The position numbers and the translations under genes were made by a program. Shown one piece after another: positions 48,931 through 60,453 of a stretch of 64,000 nucleotides of DNA; position 1 is the stretch's first letter, and each line of letters begins with the position of its first letter. Under the pieces are notes generated by a model. That model was given only the letters and a program-made list of their open reading frames with translations. It did not search any database and was not told the origin of the DNA. This DNA is from Athripsodes cinereus (lineage: Eukaryota; Arthropoda; Insecta; Trichoptera; Leptoceridae), in contig OX388311.1 of the NCBI GenBank assembly GCA_947579605.1, forward strand, positions 23,748,951 through 23,812,950, read 5' to 3'.

Positions 48931-49922
48931 ATGTCTTCGGAATCTCGATCTCCACGAAGAGTGTTGAGGACACCCAAATGTGCTAGGTGTAGAAATCATG
49001 GAGTTATATCTTGTCTGAAGGGGCACAAGAGAGTATGCACTTGGAGGGACTGTGCTTGTGCGAGTTGCAGATTGGTTGTTGAAAGGCAGAGAGTGATGGC
49101 AGCTCAGGTTTGTGTATTCAATTGATTTCTTCCCTATATTTATTTTTTTATACGATGCTTCATGCGATCTTCAAATATATTTTATCTTTGAAAATATTAT
49201 GTGAGTAGGAACATGAGGTTTTTTTACACCATCCATGATTCGTGCCTGGAATCTCCCAATTTTTCCCTCAAATGATATAATACGTAAACGATAGATTTTA
49301 TTTATTTATTCTATACTGTACACTGAATAAAAGCAATTTTTGTCTTAGGTGGCTCTAAGAAGACAGCAATGTTCGCAAGAAGGCTTAGCAGCGCTCTTGG
49401 CGCAGAAAAGAATTTACCAGAAACAGTTGCGAAATTTACAACAGGCGAATATTGCAAATGATATTATCAATGGTAAGTAACATTCATTAATTCATTCGCT
49501 CCTTATTGTTCCTTCCGGAAATAGAGAGTAAAAACCAGCTTCTTTAGTCATCTCCGATGATGTTGTCATAGGAAGGGAGTTTAGCGAAGGAGAGTCGTCC
49601 AAATCATCAGAAACCTTGTGGACGAAAGAACAATGCTCTTTTTGGCAAACCATATTTGGAAATTCTCGAAATATGATCTAATCAGACCCATCGCGTCTCC
49701 CTTCAAATTATTCACTTACTATTTTCTAAAATTATGCACCGATTGTAATTTGTTATCATTTAGATAGGTACCGAAAATTATATTTTCATATGATACATCT
49801 ATTATACACATTATGAGTAAGTTTTCTAATTAAAAGTTTTTAGTTCATAACTAATTTCTTCATGTTAAATTGTTTGCTTTGCAGGTCGTTTTGCGAAAAA
49901 AACATTATATTTTGGTGATTAA
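48931..49922 (+). CDS. dmrt11E: DM-domain transcription factor, DMRT2/dmrt11E-like
   Basis: Exons 48931-49107 and 49349-49472 are certain. A third, 49885-49922, is a candidate terminal exon. The ATG at 48931 follows an in-frame stop. The DM domain covers residues ~13-66: [46 protein letters not shown], then VALRRQQ after the intron, which falls where DM genes usually have one. Zinc ligands C17, C20, H23, C28, H32, C36, C41, C43 and C46 are visible. [26 protein letters not shown] points to the DMRT2/terra group and away from doublesex. Exon 2 ends in phase 1; acceptor TTTGCAG at 49884 continues in phase for 12 codons ([11 protein letters not shown]) to TAA, giving a 112-residue protein. Longer isoforms through exons to the right are possible. 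Expected role: sequence-specific DNA binding in embryonic or sexual development. Confidence 0.85.
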
Positions 49923-50166
49923 GATAAAAGATTACAGCTATTTTTAGTTTCAAAATATGAGAAGTTTATCAAAAAAAAAAATTTAAATCGGTCAATATCC
50001 ATGAAAAAAAAAACAAAAAAAAACACAATTTAATTAACTAATATTTTTGATAACTATATCTAACTTTTCGTAATATTAAAAAAATATAAAATGAACAATT
50101 GTAGGATTCTCGTGCATTGTCTGTCAAACACTCCCCCGATTTTGATTTTTAGAAATATATTATTTT

Positions 50167-50172
50167 AATAAA
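50167..50172 (+). promoter_or_regulatory. Candidate polyadenylation signal after short DMRT terminal exon
   Basis: AATAAA 245 bases after the candidate TAA; further AATAAA words follow near 50225 and 50237. Supports, but does not prove, transcript ending here. Confidence 0.35.
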
Positions 50173-50305
50173 CGAATACTATAAAGCTATAGTCACGTTT
50201 TTTTAAAAAAAAACTAATATTGGTAATAAATATTTCAAATAAAACTGTTCGCGGGGTCAACAAGTTTTTTTTTATTCTTAAAAAAGATATATTATCTGGG
50301 TTTTG

Positions 50306-50786
50306 TTAAGGGTCGTTCACATACGTTCACTTTCAGTGATCACTCCGGATGATCCTCCAAGATGAACAGATGTGAACAGGCGTTTCATCAATAGTGATCA
50401 CTAGCGATGACGGAGGAAAGAGATTACCACTCGTCATAATTTTGATGAAAGGTCCTTTCACTGAAACGACCATAAACAAGTTTCATCTTATTATTTGTTT
50501 TATTCTCTATGAATTTGTATTGAATGTCAGAATCATGTACAAAATTATTATGCAGTCGAGAGTTATATTAATTTATTTTATGTGTTATTTTTCATTTTTG
50601 AATTTGTTTAATTATTTTTATACGAAAATATGTCAAAATACATACAACATGTGAGTGAGAAAGTAGACATGGCAGTGAAAGCATAGGATGAACAAATGTG
50701 AACAGACGTGTTCACTTTCGATGAACAGGTTTGACCCTGACACTCTGGATGATCATCCTAAGTGAAGCAATGTGAATGCTACTTTA
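50306..50786. mobile_element. Non-autonomous TIR element (~480 bp)
   Basis: The left end AAGGGTCGTTCACATACGTT and the reverse complement of the right end AAAGTAGCATTCACATTGCT, followed by TCACTT, are similar. The interior repeats GATGAACAGATGTGAACAG and AGTGATCACT words. The left flank is TTAA, but the right flank is not, so superfamily assignment is open. Confidence 0.5.
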
Positions 50787-50827
50787 TAAACCCAAATACA
50801 ACCTTATACAACTTCACATTAAGCTAA

Positions 50828-50926
50828 AAGCTTGTGTCGTGAAAGGAGAGTTTGCCGGCACCTGGGATCGAACCCCGGACCCCTTGTTCACAAGGCCGAG
50901 ACTCTACCTCCAGGCTACCGACGAAC
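50828..50926 (-). repeat. tRNA-derived SINE (family C), minus strand
   Basis: On the minus strand: GTCGGTAGCCTGGAGGTAGA, B box GGGTTCGATCCC, then GCCGGCAAACTCTCCTTTCA and CGACACAAGC. The intact B box shows Pol III ancestry; this is not a functional tRNA. Confidence 0.75.
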
Positions 50927-51303
50927 TCTAGAGTTTGACCGCCAAACTTGAGAGTTTTACTGCCAAACTTGTTGGAAATTGAATAAAATAACGGTAAACC
51001 GTTTTTGCTAAAAGGCGGCCTTAATATCGAGATCGATCATTCTGCTTTCTCAGTAACTTCTTATTTTTAATAAAAAATCAACAAAATTATTTCTTTCTGA
51101 AATGTATCGATCAAATCTACTAGGTCAGTTACAAACCAATAACATTCTAGTAGATCCATTCTGACTGTCTTGTTTTTAATTCATTCTGTAAACATTTTAT
51201 ACAAGAATTAGTTGAATAAACAATGAACTCTACACAACAACTGAGAAAGAATAATATAATATCTACATTACGTGCACTGAGTATACTCTCATATACATTA
51301 AAC

Positions 51304-51782
51304 CAGGGTTCACCAATTAATTTCATTAAGGGTCCATTTTTTAAAATAAAATGACCGTCGCGATCCAGAAGGGGTAAAAGCCTAACACCCCCCTCCCGCC
51401 CTTACGAAATACAATAAAACGAATGGGTCACGGATGATTATTTTATTACATAGTAAATAAACAATTAATTAATGAGAGAAACGACATTTTGTGCCTTGAA
51501 CTATCCGTTCGAAGTTTGGACTAAAGTTTGTGCAGGCTATTGTCATAAAATCTTGGAAATGTTCATCGGTAAGTCTGCTCCGGAATTTATTTTTAATAAA
51601 GTTCATCTTGGAAAATGCTGCTTCACAAACAAATATGTAGACCCAAACAAAGTGAAAAAAAATATCAAATTACGCACTCAAGTTATAGTGTAAAATATTA
51701 ATTTGTATTGTTAACACAAGGTCCGCACAAAATAAGTCGGCGGTCCGGATGCAGACTGCGGTCCGCCATTTGGTGACCCCTG
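51304..51782. mobile_element. Non-autonomous hAT element (479 bp)
   Basis: Ends CAGGGTTCACCAATTAA and (reverse complement) CAGGGGTCACCAAATGG. Flanking 8-mers CATTAAAC and CATTAGAC match at 7 of 8. GCGGTCCGCCATTTGGTGAC at the right is typical of this hAT group. The weak internal ORF has no recognised domain. Confidence 0.8.
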
Positions 51783-52009
51783 CATTAGACTGATATCGCA
51801 TCCACTATCTACCCATTTTACTGACATGGACACCAAAAAGTTTTTATTGCCAGTTCTCAATTTCCTACCATAATATAATCCGTATTATTTCACTGTATCA
51901 TTGAAAGGAGGGATAATAAACATTTTATGAAGTCGGTAATGCATATTTCTTTACTAAAGATCAATGATGAAATATGCTATCGATCCTGATTGTCGTAAAT
52001 TATATGAAC

Positions 52010-52560
52010 ACGAACAGTTTCATGGCTAACCCACTTGTGAGAGATAAAGTGATGGTGTGAATGAGTTTTTACAACATTTTGTGGGTGTGTGTGGCTATGC
52101 GACATGAGTGAATTGTTTGTAAAAAATTAAAATTGATGATTTAATTGACAAGATGTTTAGGACGATAAACACCTAGGGAAAAGGAACTATAAAATAATAT
52201 CATAGAAATTTAGGGACTAGGAAAAAAATCTAGGCTACCCCATTTGTGGAAGATGTCATGATGATATAGTTAGATATGAATAAAATTTAGAAATATTTCT
52301 GGGGGGAAAAGGCCACTTTATATGAATCATAATAGGATCATATTAGGAATTGTAAAACGATTTAACGGTAACATTTCACCAAATATGAATCATTTGATGA
52401 AATGAATTGCGGGTGAATCGCGTAAAATCGTGACCATTTTACGAAAATTAGAGGAATTGCTACGGATCTGCTGGCAATTCGGGAAATGAATCATCTGTAG
52501 ATGAATTGCTCAATGTGGCCATTTTAGGCCCCCTGGTCACGCCGTCGGAGAGCCAATATG
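52010..52560. repeat. Dispersed-repeat fragments and a shared 240-bp repeat
   Basis: Fragments GGCTAACCCACTTGTGAGAG (~52024) and GGCTACCCCATTTGTGGAAG (~52233) belong to the dispersed family. 52303-52545 (GGCCACTTTATATGAATCAT ... TGCTCAATGTGGCCATTTTA) is the longer version of 38080-38190. Confidence 0.6.
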
Positions 52561-53559
52561 GCAAAGTCCTGTGGTTCAAACTCTCTAGGACCGCCGATAA
52601 AATATACCTAAATTATATGAATGTAGAAAAAATGTTTGATCCATAGAACACGTGCAAAAATAGTAATGATTAACTTACTTTAGGTTATTTCTGATTGCCT
52701 ACATTATAGGTATCATTCTCTTGGATATTTTAAAATGTTTTCCTTGAAAATTTAGTTGACGATCCGTGAAATACACAATTGGCCAATGCAGTATCGAAAT
52801 GGAAATGACGAATGCTTTTATTTTATCAACTGCATAGATATGTATGATTTGTAAATTCAAATAACCAACTATGAAAAATTTATTATTTTTGCATTACCTA
52901 CGGAGAGTTGACTGGAATTATTGTAAATTTTTCGTTTCCAAACTCCACAAACAGTATAAACTTTTATCTAAGTAATCTTATCAGACTGCCATTCATCATT
53001 TTAAAAGGTTTTGTACTTGGAAATTCCCACGATTACGTTCTGAATGAAACAAGTTTGGATCTTCCCCAATGTGAAAGGAGAAATTGAGCATTCTAGATAT
53101 CTAAAGAAGATTCCTTCTTATTGATTAAACTCCGAAAAATGAGCAGAAACATTCTGCCCACTCTGAGAATCGAACCCACGACCCCTCGCTTGTAAGTTAA
53201 ATGTTTTTGAATACTTAGACGTTAATCATGTAGTAACGTGTATGTGATAGTTATATCTATGTGAACTTGTGAATTTTCTTGATTCAAGAAGGAAAACATT
53301 CGGAGAAGTAGTTTTTCACTCATTTTTGATGTCTTTTTTATTACATCAGAGCGTACTCTAAACATGCAACTAGTTGCAAGCTATCTTTTTCGAAGAATGT
53401 AATATGACCGTGATAACATGAAAAGAACACCTCGACAATATTTATTCGAAATTCAATCTAATTTCAAAAGTCAATAACTCTGATTCAGTTCTGTGTACAG
53501 CAAACATACACCAGCTGCACCCACCTGGTCTTTGAAATAGAAACAATTTATTATAAACA
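52561..53559. other. Non-coding stretch with one SINE
   Basis: No gene recognised. 53125-53200 holds a minus-strand family B SINE head (GAGGGGTCGTGGGTTCGATT). The rest is AT-rich sequence running up to the LTR. Confidence 0.5.
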
Positions 53560-56500
53560 TGACACAGCCCCGCTCTTCTCCTTATGGCCTCCTTGCTCTG
53601 AGAAGGACCTCCAGCCGGCTAGCTCGATCTCAGGGTGAGAGAGGGGATGGTCAACAAAAGAATTGAAATGAAAAGTAAAGGTTCCAATATTTACTCTGTT
53701 AGTAGGGCAATAACTGAAAGAGATTATTATACTTCGCACTATTATTCATTTATTAAAAAAAAAAATGTACAGGAGTTAATTAATATAAATTGAATGAATG
53801 AGTATAAACTAATATTATAAGTCTGGTGAGAGCAATTAATTAGAATATCGCGACGAGAATACCTAAGTGGCAAGTTCGTTCTACTATGGGACGTGTTTAT
53901 TATTATAAAAAGATTCTAAGAAAACAAAATCACCTACAATTATCCAAACGAAATGAAAATATCAATTTACATATAAAAAAAAAAAAACAAAAGGAAAAAT
54001 AAAAAATCTGGCCTTAAGTATCTTCGGATCTCCTGCCCTGATGGAACTCCGTCTCTCCGGGAATGGCGGGAGAGAGTGGCTTTCCCTCGCGTTACGTAGG
54101 CTGCCTCGCTGGTGATTTTTCCTCTAAGGGTGCGGCACACACACATATGATAGCAAAATGATAACTAGTTGTTCTGTTTGGCGAAATCTCTGTTTTATGA
54201 GGATGAAGTTACAAAGTTATTAGGCGCGTTACTGCTATTAGGTATATTTTAATTTTATTAATGTTCGTAGAAAGTCCTCATGACATTTCTGTACTGGCAA
54301 GTCTAATATTATGGTGATTTTAATTTATTATTGTTACTTAATGTATGAAATTAAATTAACGACACTTTCACTTTCGCAAGATTTTTCTATTGATAAGAAT
54401 AAATCTATTGATAAATAATTAATTCTTCTATTTATTCACTCCCGATTAACTTCGGTTTGCAAATTTTGATTTGTTTTACAACACTGTCTCGAACAACAAT
54501 TAACTCGAATTTAATTAACTAAGACCTAATATTTCATACTGGACTAAGGATGACGCGATTTGATTGATAACTAATTTTAACTGCAGGCTACTCTTATTAG
54601 TAGCTTTTTTCAACTAACTCGGGAAACTCTTTTTCACAACTCTTGTTCTAAACTCTTTTCCCAACTCAACTCTGTTCTCAACTCACTCCCAACTCTGTTC
54701 TCAACTTTCTCCCAACTAACTAATTTTTCGCTGCGTCAAAGCTTTTATTTGGATCGTCTCCCACTAGAAACCAAGATGGTGGACTTATTTCTACCCCTCG
54801 CGTATTGGTTGAACGACCTGTAAAGCGTAATGTCTCTGATTGGTTAGAGCAAACCACTCCTCAACTATTTTGCCACACCTCTAGGGATTCCAACTAGAAT
54901 TTGCCACTGGGTACCCGCCTCCAAAGAATCTGATCAGAGCAGACATCTCTGAATCTCGTATGTGATAATTCCAATTAGTCTCTCTCAACTATTTCAACTA
55001 AAGCATTATATAATTATTACATCATTGATAGGTATATTGGTATTTAATTGGTTACATACATTTTTTTTCGCTAATTCCACATTTGATAAATATTACATAA
55101 TAATGGATATCAAGAGATTACAACACATATTCACTAACCCTAGGAATAATTAAGTACAGATCAACCAATATTCAATTATTTCAATACAATAATAGTAATA
55201 ACAATCAATCTCTTGAAATTCGCTTAAATATCATCTATAATTACATTAAGTAAGTCTAATCACATAAAAATTCCATACAATCATTACATACATATTGAGA
55301 TTCAAGGTCATATAAAATATATTCATTTATTTATTTAGTTAAACCTGCCATTTGCCTTTTACCATCTAAAACGTAGATATGACAGATCAATAATATAAAC
55401 AGTCTATAAATATTTAAAAAAAAAATGCGATAATACATTCAAAAAGGAAAAAACTAAACTAATAACAGAAATATAATTCAATTTGGCTCCTATGTAGGTA
55501 TAGCATCATTATCAGTCTACATTCTCTTAATTTTAATATTCTTAATATGACCCTTACAGTGGTGAATTCATAACCCTTCATTATCAAACTTAATTTCTAG
55601 CATTTATCAACTTATCATAATTACATAGTTCAATATTTCAATATACTAAATTTATAGATAATGTATATTTATTCAATATCCTATAGGTACCTACGTTTCT
55701 TGACCATATTATGTACACATACATACACATTATAACTAGGTACAAAAAATAATGTTTACAAGTTTAGCGATATACCTATGAAAGTACCATCAAACAAAAG
55801 TTTGCGATATTCATTGTTCTTAGAGTTCTTTATTTTTTTTTAAAACAAAATATATTTTTTTAACACATTTCTGAATGGGTAGGTTATCTATTCTTTTTCG
55901 ATGTACATTTTAAAACATAAGTCTTTTGTCGTATAATTCAGAGTGCAGTTTTATTGCAACTATTTCTTAAAAAACAGGAAACGATTCATTTCTAAATTTA
56001 GTTAATTTAATGTTCCCCAATAAACATGACATATTTGAAACAATACCATCTTTCTGATTTATAACCTCTACTATCTTTGTTGTTTCATAAAACACCGCCA
56101 TGGAAGTAAAGATGTCCCCTTTTTTTTTTGGTTAGTTAATAACACATGTGACCTTGGTTCGTTTTTAAATGTCTCTCTATTCTTTGATATTTTTTTTTTT
56201 TAACTTTGCGATGGTAGGTACTTATTTTCTTATGAATTTCTTTTTGTGCTGTTCAAATGTCGTAAAAGGTCGGCAAGTTCTTTAGGTATATTGTTTTTAA
56301 AATATTACTTTTTTTTTTAAAATACTTTACCAAGAAGAGGATAATTGTTTTCAACACTTCTAATTTTTATTGCATAACTGCCATAAAAAAAATATTTTAG
56401 TCATTTTTGCAACTTAAGACTTGATTGTCTATAAATATTTATTGATTTCTAAAATATTGAACAAAGCAACCTTTGGCGGTATGCAAGTATTGTCAACTTT

Positions 56501-57804
56501 CTTAAAACTACTAAAATTGAATTCTAAAAGACAAAAAAAAATATTATTTCGAGGGACACTGCTTAGCGTGCTATATCAATCCGCCCCCTCCACTTTCACT
56601 CGCAAATAATTTTTTTTCTTATACGGGCAATACTATGGTACTCTTATAGGTTATCGTCAACTAATCTACTTATTTCTATATGCATATTCGATGGTGACAC
56701 CCACCGATGACCTTTCCAATATGTACGTTGGACAATGCCAATGGGTTGTGAGGATCCTATAATTACATAAGACAATTTATCTCTTTGTTCCCGGGCGCCA
56801 AAACATTTCATTTTTTTTCCATATTTGACTGCGAAATGAATAAACCAGTCCTGCTCAGCGGAATTTTCCTCAATTTTCCCCTTGACCTCGTCCCATGTAC
56901 ATATTACATCAGTTTGTCTACTTAACTTACAATATTTATTTATTCGTTATATATTATATCTACTTATTTCCTCTACAAATACTGTATTTTGCCATATCTC
57001 TATCCTAATTAAATCTTATGTCTTATCTCTTTATTCTATATACATGTACATTCTTTCTTACGATTTTACTGTATTCAATCTACAATTCTATCCAATTAGG
57101 TATACATAACTAACACAAATTATAAAATAATGCGCGCATTATCTAATTATATTATACATCATTAACTCACTACCTTATCCATTAATTCGCTACTTAATAC
57201 ACACATTTTACACATATTTCTTCCTTCGATTTAAATTCGAACTTATTCCTATCCATACCTGATTAAACAACAGAAATTCTAACCATTTTTATATTCTTGC
57301 TTAATGCTATATTAATTACTACACATAGATATATGGCATAGTTGTTCAAAGATATTGCTCAACTTAGGTCTTTAACTATACTAATTCATTTACAACATTC
57401 TTGATTTTCACGAATTTATCTATACCAACAATTAATCCTACTCCTAGCCTAACACTTGCTACACTATATACATATCCACATATTATTTATTTATATATCA
57501 ATCAATATCATTACTCATTTAGATAAATTTACCATAGACATTATACTACACATTTACTCTTATTTGTTTAATTGATACAGGCCTCTCTTTATAGGCCACA
57601 ACCTATATGAATTATTCCTTATACACAAATATGATAATTAATTAACATTAGATTTTTACATCATACATACTTGAATTGCACACAATAATCTACAAACGAC
57701 AGCAAATCGTTATTAATATATATTAAAACAACAATACGAATAAAACACACTTAACAGCTACAGTCATATTCAACAGATAATTATCATAATGTACATCAAG
57801 TACA
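53560..57804 (-). repeat. Left LTR of Ty3-type element (3' LTR; right edge tentative)
   Basis: 53560-56167 matches 61392-64000 base for base except one base in an A run, so this is an LTR. It begins TGACACAGCC. Because the element reads leftwards, this is its 3' LTR. The inner edge cannot be fixed by comparison because the right copy leaves the window. I placed it at CA 57803-57804, beside a purine-rich tract on the minus strand (GAAAGGGAAGGCA). That gives 4245 bp; the firm minimum is 2608 bp. CAACTC-rich simple repeats lie at 54600-54720. Only short ORFs without known domains are inside. Confidence 0.8.
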
Positions 57805-57819
57805 TGCCTTCCCTTTCAT
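57805..57819 (-). promoter_or_regulatory. Candidate polypurine tract
   Basis: Minus strand ATGAAAGGGAAGGCA directly before a TG, 360 bases downstream of the integrase tail stop. It is the best purine run between that stop and the LTR; tentative. Confidence 0.35.
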
Positions 57820-58179
57820 AATACAATATTATTACACACTTATGATAATCAATGAAGAAATATTGGGAAGAACGAAATTGCCAGCTTAAGCTCTCAGTCC
57901 GTGTGTTTTCACAATACACCACGTCTTAATTTCGAAAGGGTAGTAATTCTTATCAGTAAGTAAATGCTAGATTATTTTTTTAAGTGTCGCTCAGTGAACA
58001 TATTAGTCGAATATTTTATTTACACTATACATACCTAAAGTTACATCCCGCTACGCCTATAATTCCTTCTGTTATACCTATCGATTTATTATGAATTACA
58101 GTTCGATTGATAATGATCCCGCTATTTTATGTACCTAATTTACCTATCTATATACATACTTATACCTATCATATGCACC

Positions 58180-58416
58180 TTAATTTGCATTTTCTTCCTC
58201 TACAGAGGGGGACGTTCCTGTCGCCTCCTCTACTCCTATTTCCGGTGCCAAACGCAAATCATCAACATGGACTTTAATAGGTTTACCCCGTCTATCAATC
58301 CAATACACAGTACCTTTACCAATGGGTAGCAACACCTTGTACGGGCCAATCCACTTTGGCGCAAAACCTCCATGAAACCCAGCTGCATGGTTGGAGAGAG
58401 GGTGATCTCTAAGCAT
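58180..58416 (-). pseudogene. Integrase C-terminal tail, separated by an in-frame stop
   Basis: Seventy-eight codons in the same frame as the Pol protein and three codons beyond its TAA. The segment LRDHPLSN, then FAPKWIGPYKVLLPIG, followed by VYWIDRRGKPIKVHVDDLRL, is the GPY-type chromatin/DNA-binding tail of Ty3-type integrases. The ATG at its start need not be a real start. It is either cut off by a nonsense mutation or reached by readthrough. Confidence 0.85.
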
Positions 58417-58422
58417 TACCTC

Positions 58423-60453
58423 TTATCCCGTTATATACCTGGGAGCTATAGTGGCTGCTGGAGCGTACCTCTGTCCGTATTGCGCTTGTTGCTGACGGAT
58501 AAGATTATCACCAACTTCTCTGTCTCGGTGTACAGTACCTGTTTCATCTTCGTGAGTATTTACACGCATACTCCACTCACCTACTTGTTTCTTTTCGTAA
58601 CCCAAAAGAGCTTGGGACGGGGTTACTCCCGTCGCCTCGTTCCTCCTACCTCGAAGAGCTCCTATTATCTGGGGTATTTGATCGTCCCAATGCTTATGCT
58701 CGCGGCCTAATAATTTAATTCGCAAACCTTTTTTAATCTCCTGATTCCGCCTCTCTGCTGCGTTTGCTCGTGGGTGATAAACCGCTGTGGTCCAATGCCG
58801 ACACTGCCATTTATCAATAGCCGCTTTCCACGAACGGTGTGTAAATTGACGACCATTATCCGATATAATAGCTCGTGGGAAACCGTATCGCGAAAATACC
58901 TCATTTTCCAATAGGTTAGTGATGTTGGTAGCTTTACCTGTACGCATCGGGAATGCCTCTACCCACTTCGTGAATAAATCTGTTACTACTAATAGCACAG
59001 TATTTCCTCTGATTGAACGAGGATATGGTCCCATTAGATCCACCGCTATTAACTCGAACGGATTTTGAGCTTGCATGGCCCCTAATGGCGCTCTGGGTCG
59101 CTCAGGACGTGCTCTTGTCCTGGCACAAACCATACACCTTTTAACATGCCGTCTAATATCACTGGCCATCCCCGGCCATATGTAATATTGTTTAATAGCG
59201 CGAATCGACTCCTTTTCCCCGGGATGTACCGCGCTCTCACTATCATGATAAAATTTAATAACCCGGTATTTCATTACTTTAGGTACAAGTAATTTCCTCC
59301 CTGGCGTACCTGGTATAGTCCGGTATACATAGCCATCCTCGAGATTATAATTTCGTAACCGGTTTCTCACCGCTACCGGTACTGAAGCATGCTCGGTCGA
59401 CGATAATCTCTCCAGATGTGCTATTATCCGTTGAATTCGGACATCAGAGCGTTGCGCGTTTCGTACGCTATCTACTAATACTTCCATATTCTCTACGTTA
59501 GACGCAACGTTTTGTTGATTACAAGACTCACCTTCTATGTGCATAATAGCAGGTATCTTGCTCTCTTCCTCACTCTTCTCCTCCGGTAGTGTAGTAGGTA
59601 TTTCAGGTAACATAACATCTTCCAATGGCATAGTACGTCTAGCAGGTAACAAGTGTGTGGTAACTCTCTCCGTCTTTCCGAAATGTAAACAACCGCGGTA
59701 CAGATCAATTACCGATCTATAACGAGATAACCAGCCTATTCCCAATATAATTTCTTCTCTAAGCGCCCCGCTAACTAAGAAGCTCTCATTCATTATAACT
59801 CCCTGTAATGAAAATTCTATATTCATTTCCCCTTTCACTTGCATAGCGGTCTCTATACCCGCTAGCTGCAATTGCATAATACGCGACCTTTCATATCGCT
59901 CACCCTTCACTAGGGCGCCTCTAACAATATTATGCGTCGCCGCTGAATCTACCAGGGCCGTACACTCCTTACCACGGATTTTAACCCTTATCCTCGGGAG
60001 TGTGACGCTGATATCACTTGCGATTACTTGACATTCGGGTTCTTCCACAACATCGATTCTATCTAGGTCCTCTAGAAGCGTTCTTCTGCTTACACTGGGA
60101 GCTTGCTTACCGTTATCACAGCAAGCGGGGTTCGGTTGCGCAACCTCGCCCCATTGTCCCTCAGAAGAAGCCCTCTCAGTACCTCCCGGATCCTCCCGAT
60201 GTACTTGCGCAACTACTTCTATACTTTCGCCGTCTCTTTCACACACTTTTCTACCCACATCAGTACCTACACTATCCCGCGTCATACCTACTCGTTCCAC
60301 GGTCTCCGTAGCAGTCGAGAAACGCGGCCGTGAGCGTCTCTCGTCTCGTGTTTGTTTTACTGCCTTTGCCCTTGGGCCGGACGTGGTCCGACGTTTTCGC
60401 GACCCGGGCGGCGAGCGTTTAAATTTCGTTGAGCATTTCCTCCATGAGGACAA
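58423..60453 (-). CDS. Protease-integrase polyprotein lacking reverse transcriptase
   Basis: A 676-codon open frame overlapping gag by 97 bases in the -1 frame; translation probably enters by frameshifting at 60417-60423, joining at about residue 13, so the ATG is not needed. Residues ~150-258: retropepsin-like domain with ALVDSAATHN (D169; the usual D-S/T-G reads D-S-A) and the flap-distal ILGIGWL. Residues ~259-325: linker rich in Glu and Pro. Residues ~326-443: integrase N-terminal zinc domain, H403, H410, C440, C443. Residues ~460-620: catalytic core, D472 (AVDLMGPY), D532 (ISDNGRQF), E567 (NAAERRN), correct spacing for a D-D-E integrase. The RT and RNase H (about 500 residues, YxDD motif) that normally lie between protease and integrase are absent, without any break in frame. 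Ends at TAA 58423-58425, just before the integrase tail. Confidence 0.9.
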   Translation of the reverse strand: MSSWRKCSTKFKRSPPGSRKRRTTSGPRAKAVKQTRDERRSRPRFSTATETVERVGMTRDSVGTDVGRKVCERDGESIEVVAQVHREDPGGTERASSEGQWGEVAQPNPACCDNGKQAPSVSRRTLLEDLDRIDVVEEPECQVIASDISVTLPRIRVKIRGKECTALVDSAATHNIVRGALVKGERYERSRIMQLQLAGIETAMQVKGEMNIEFSLQGVIMNESFLVSGALREEIILGIGWLSRYRSVIDLYRGCLHFGKTERVTTHLLPARRTMPLEDVMLPEIPTTLPEEKSEEESKIPAIMHIEGESCNQQNVASNVENMEVLVDSVRNAQRSDVRIQRIIAHLERLSSTEHASVPVAVRNRLRNYNLEDGYVYRTIPGTPGRKLLVPKVMKYRVIKFYHDSESAVHPGEKESIRAIKQYYIWPGMASDIRRHVKRCMVCARTRARPERPRAPLGAMQAQNPFELIAVDLMGPYPRSIRGNTVLLVVTDLFTKWVEAFPMRTGKATNITNLLENEVFSRYGFPRAIISDNGRQFTHRSWKAAIDKWQCRHWTTAVYHPRANAAERRNQEIKKGLRIKLLGREHKHWDDQIPQIIGALRGRRNEATGVTPSQALLGYEKKQVGEWSMRVNTHEDETGTVHRDREVGDNLIRQQQAQYGQRYAPAATIAPRYITG

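Noticed and set aside
48931..49472. doublesex
   Set aside because: The DM domain has [16 protein letters not shown] and [19 protein letters not shown], typical of the DMRT2 group, and not the KYRYCTC / RQRVMALQ pattern of doublesex.
51472..51693. Short plus-strand frame as a gene
   Set aside because: Contained within a non-autonomous hAT element; at best a decayed piece of it.
54962..55153. Small gene repeated at 62795-62986
   Set aside because: Identical because both are inside the LTRs; AT-rich, no domain, no codon signal.
56168..58180. Displaced reverse transcriptase or envelope gene of the LTR element
   Set aside because: Only short frames without RT, RNase H or envelope-like features on either strand.
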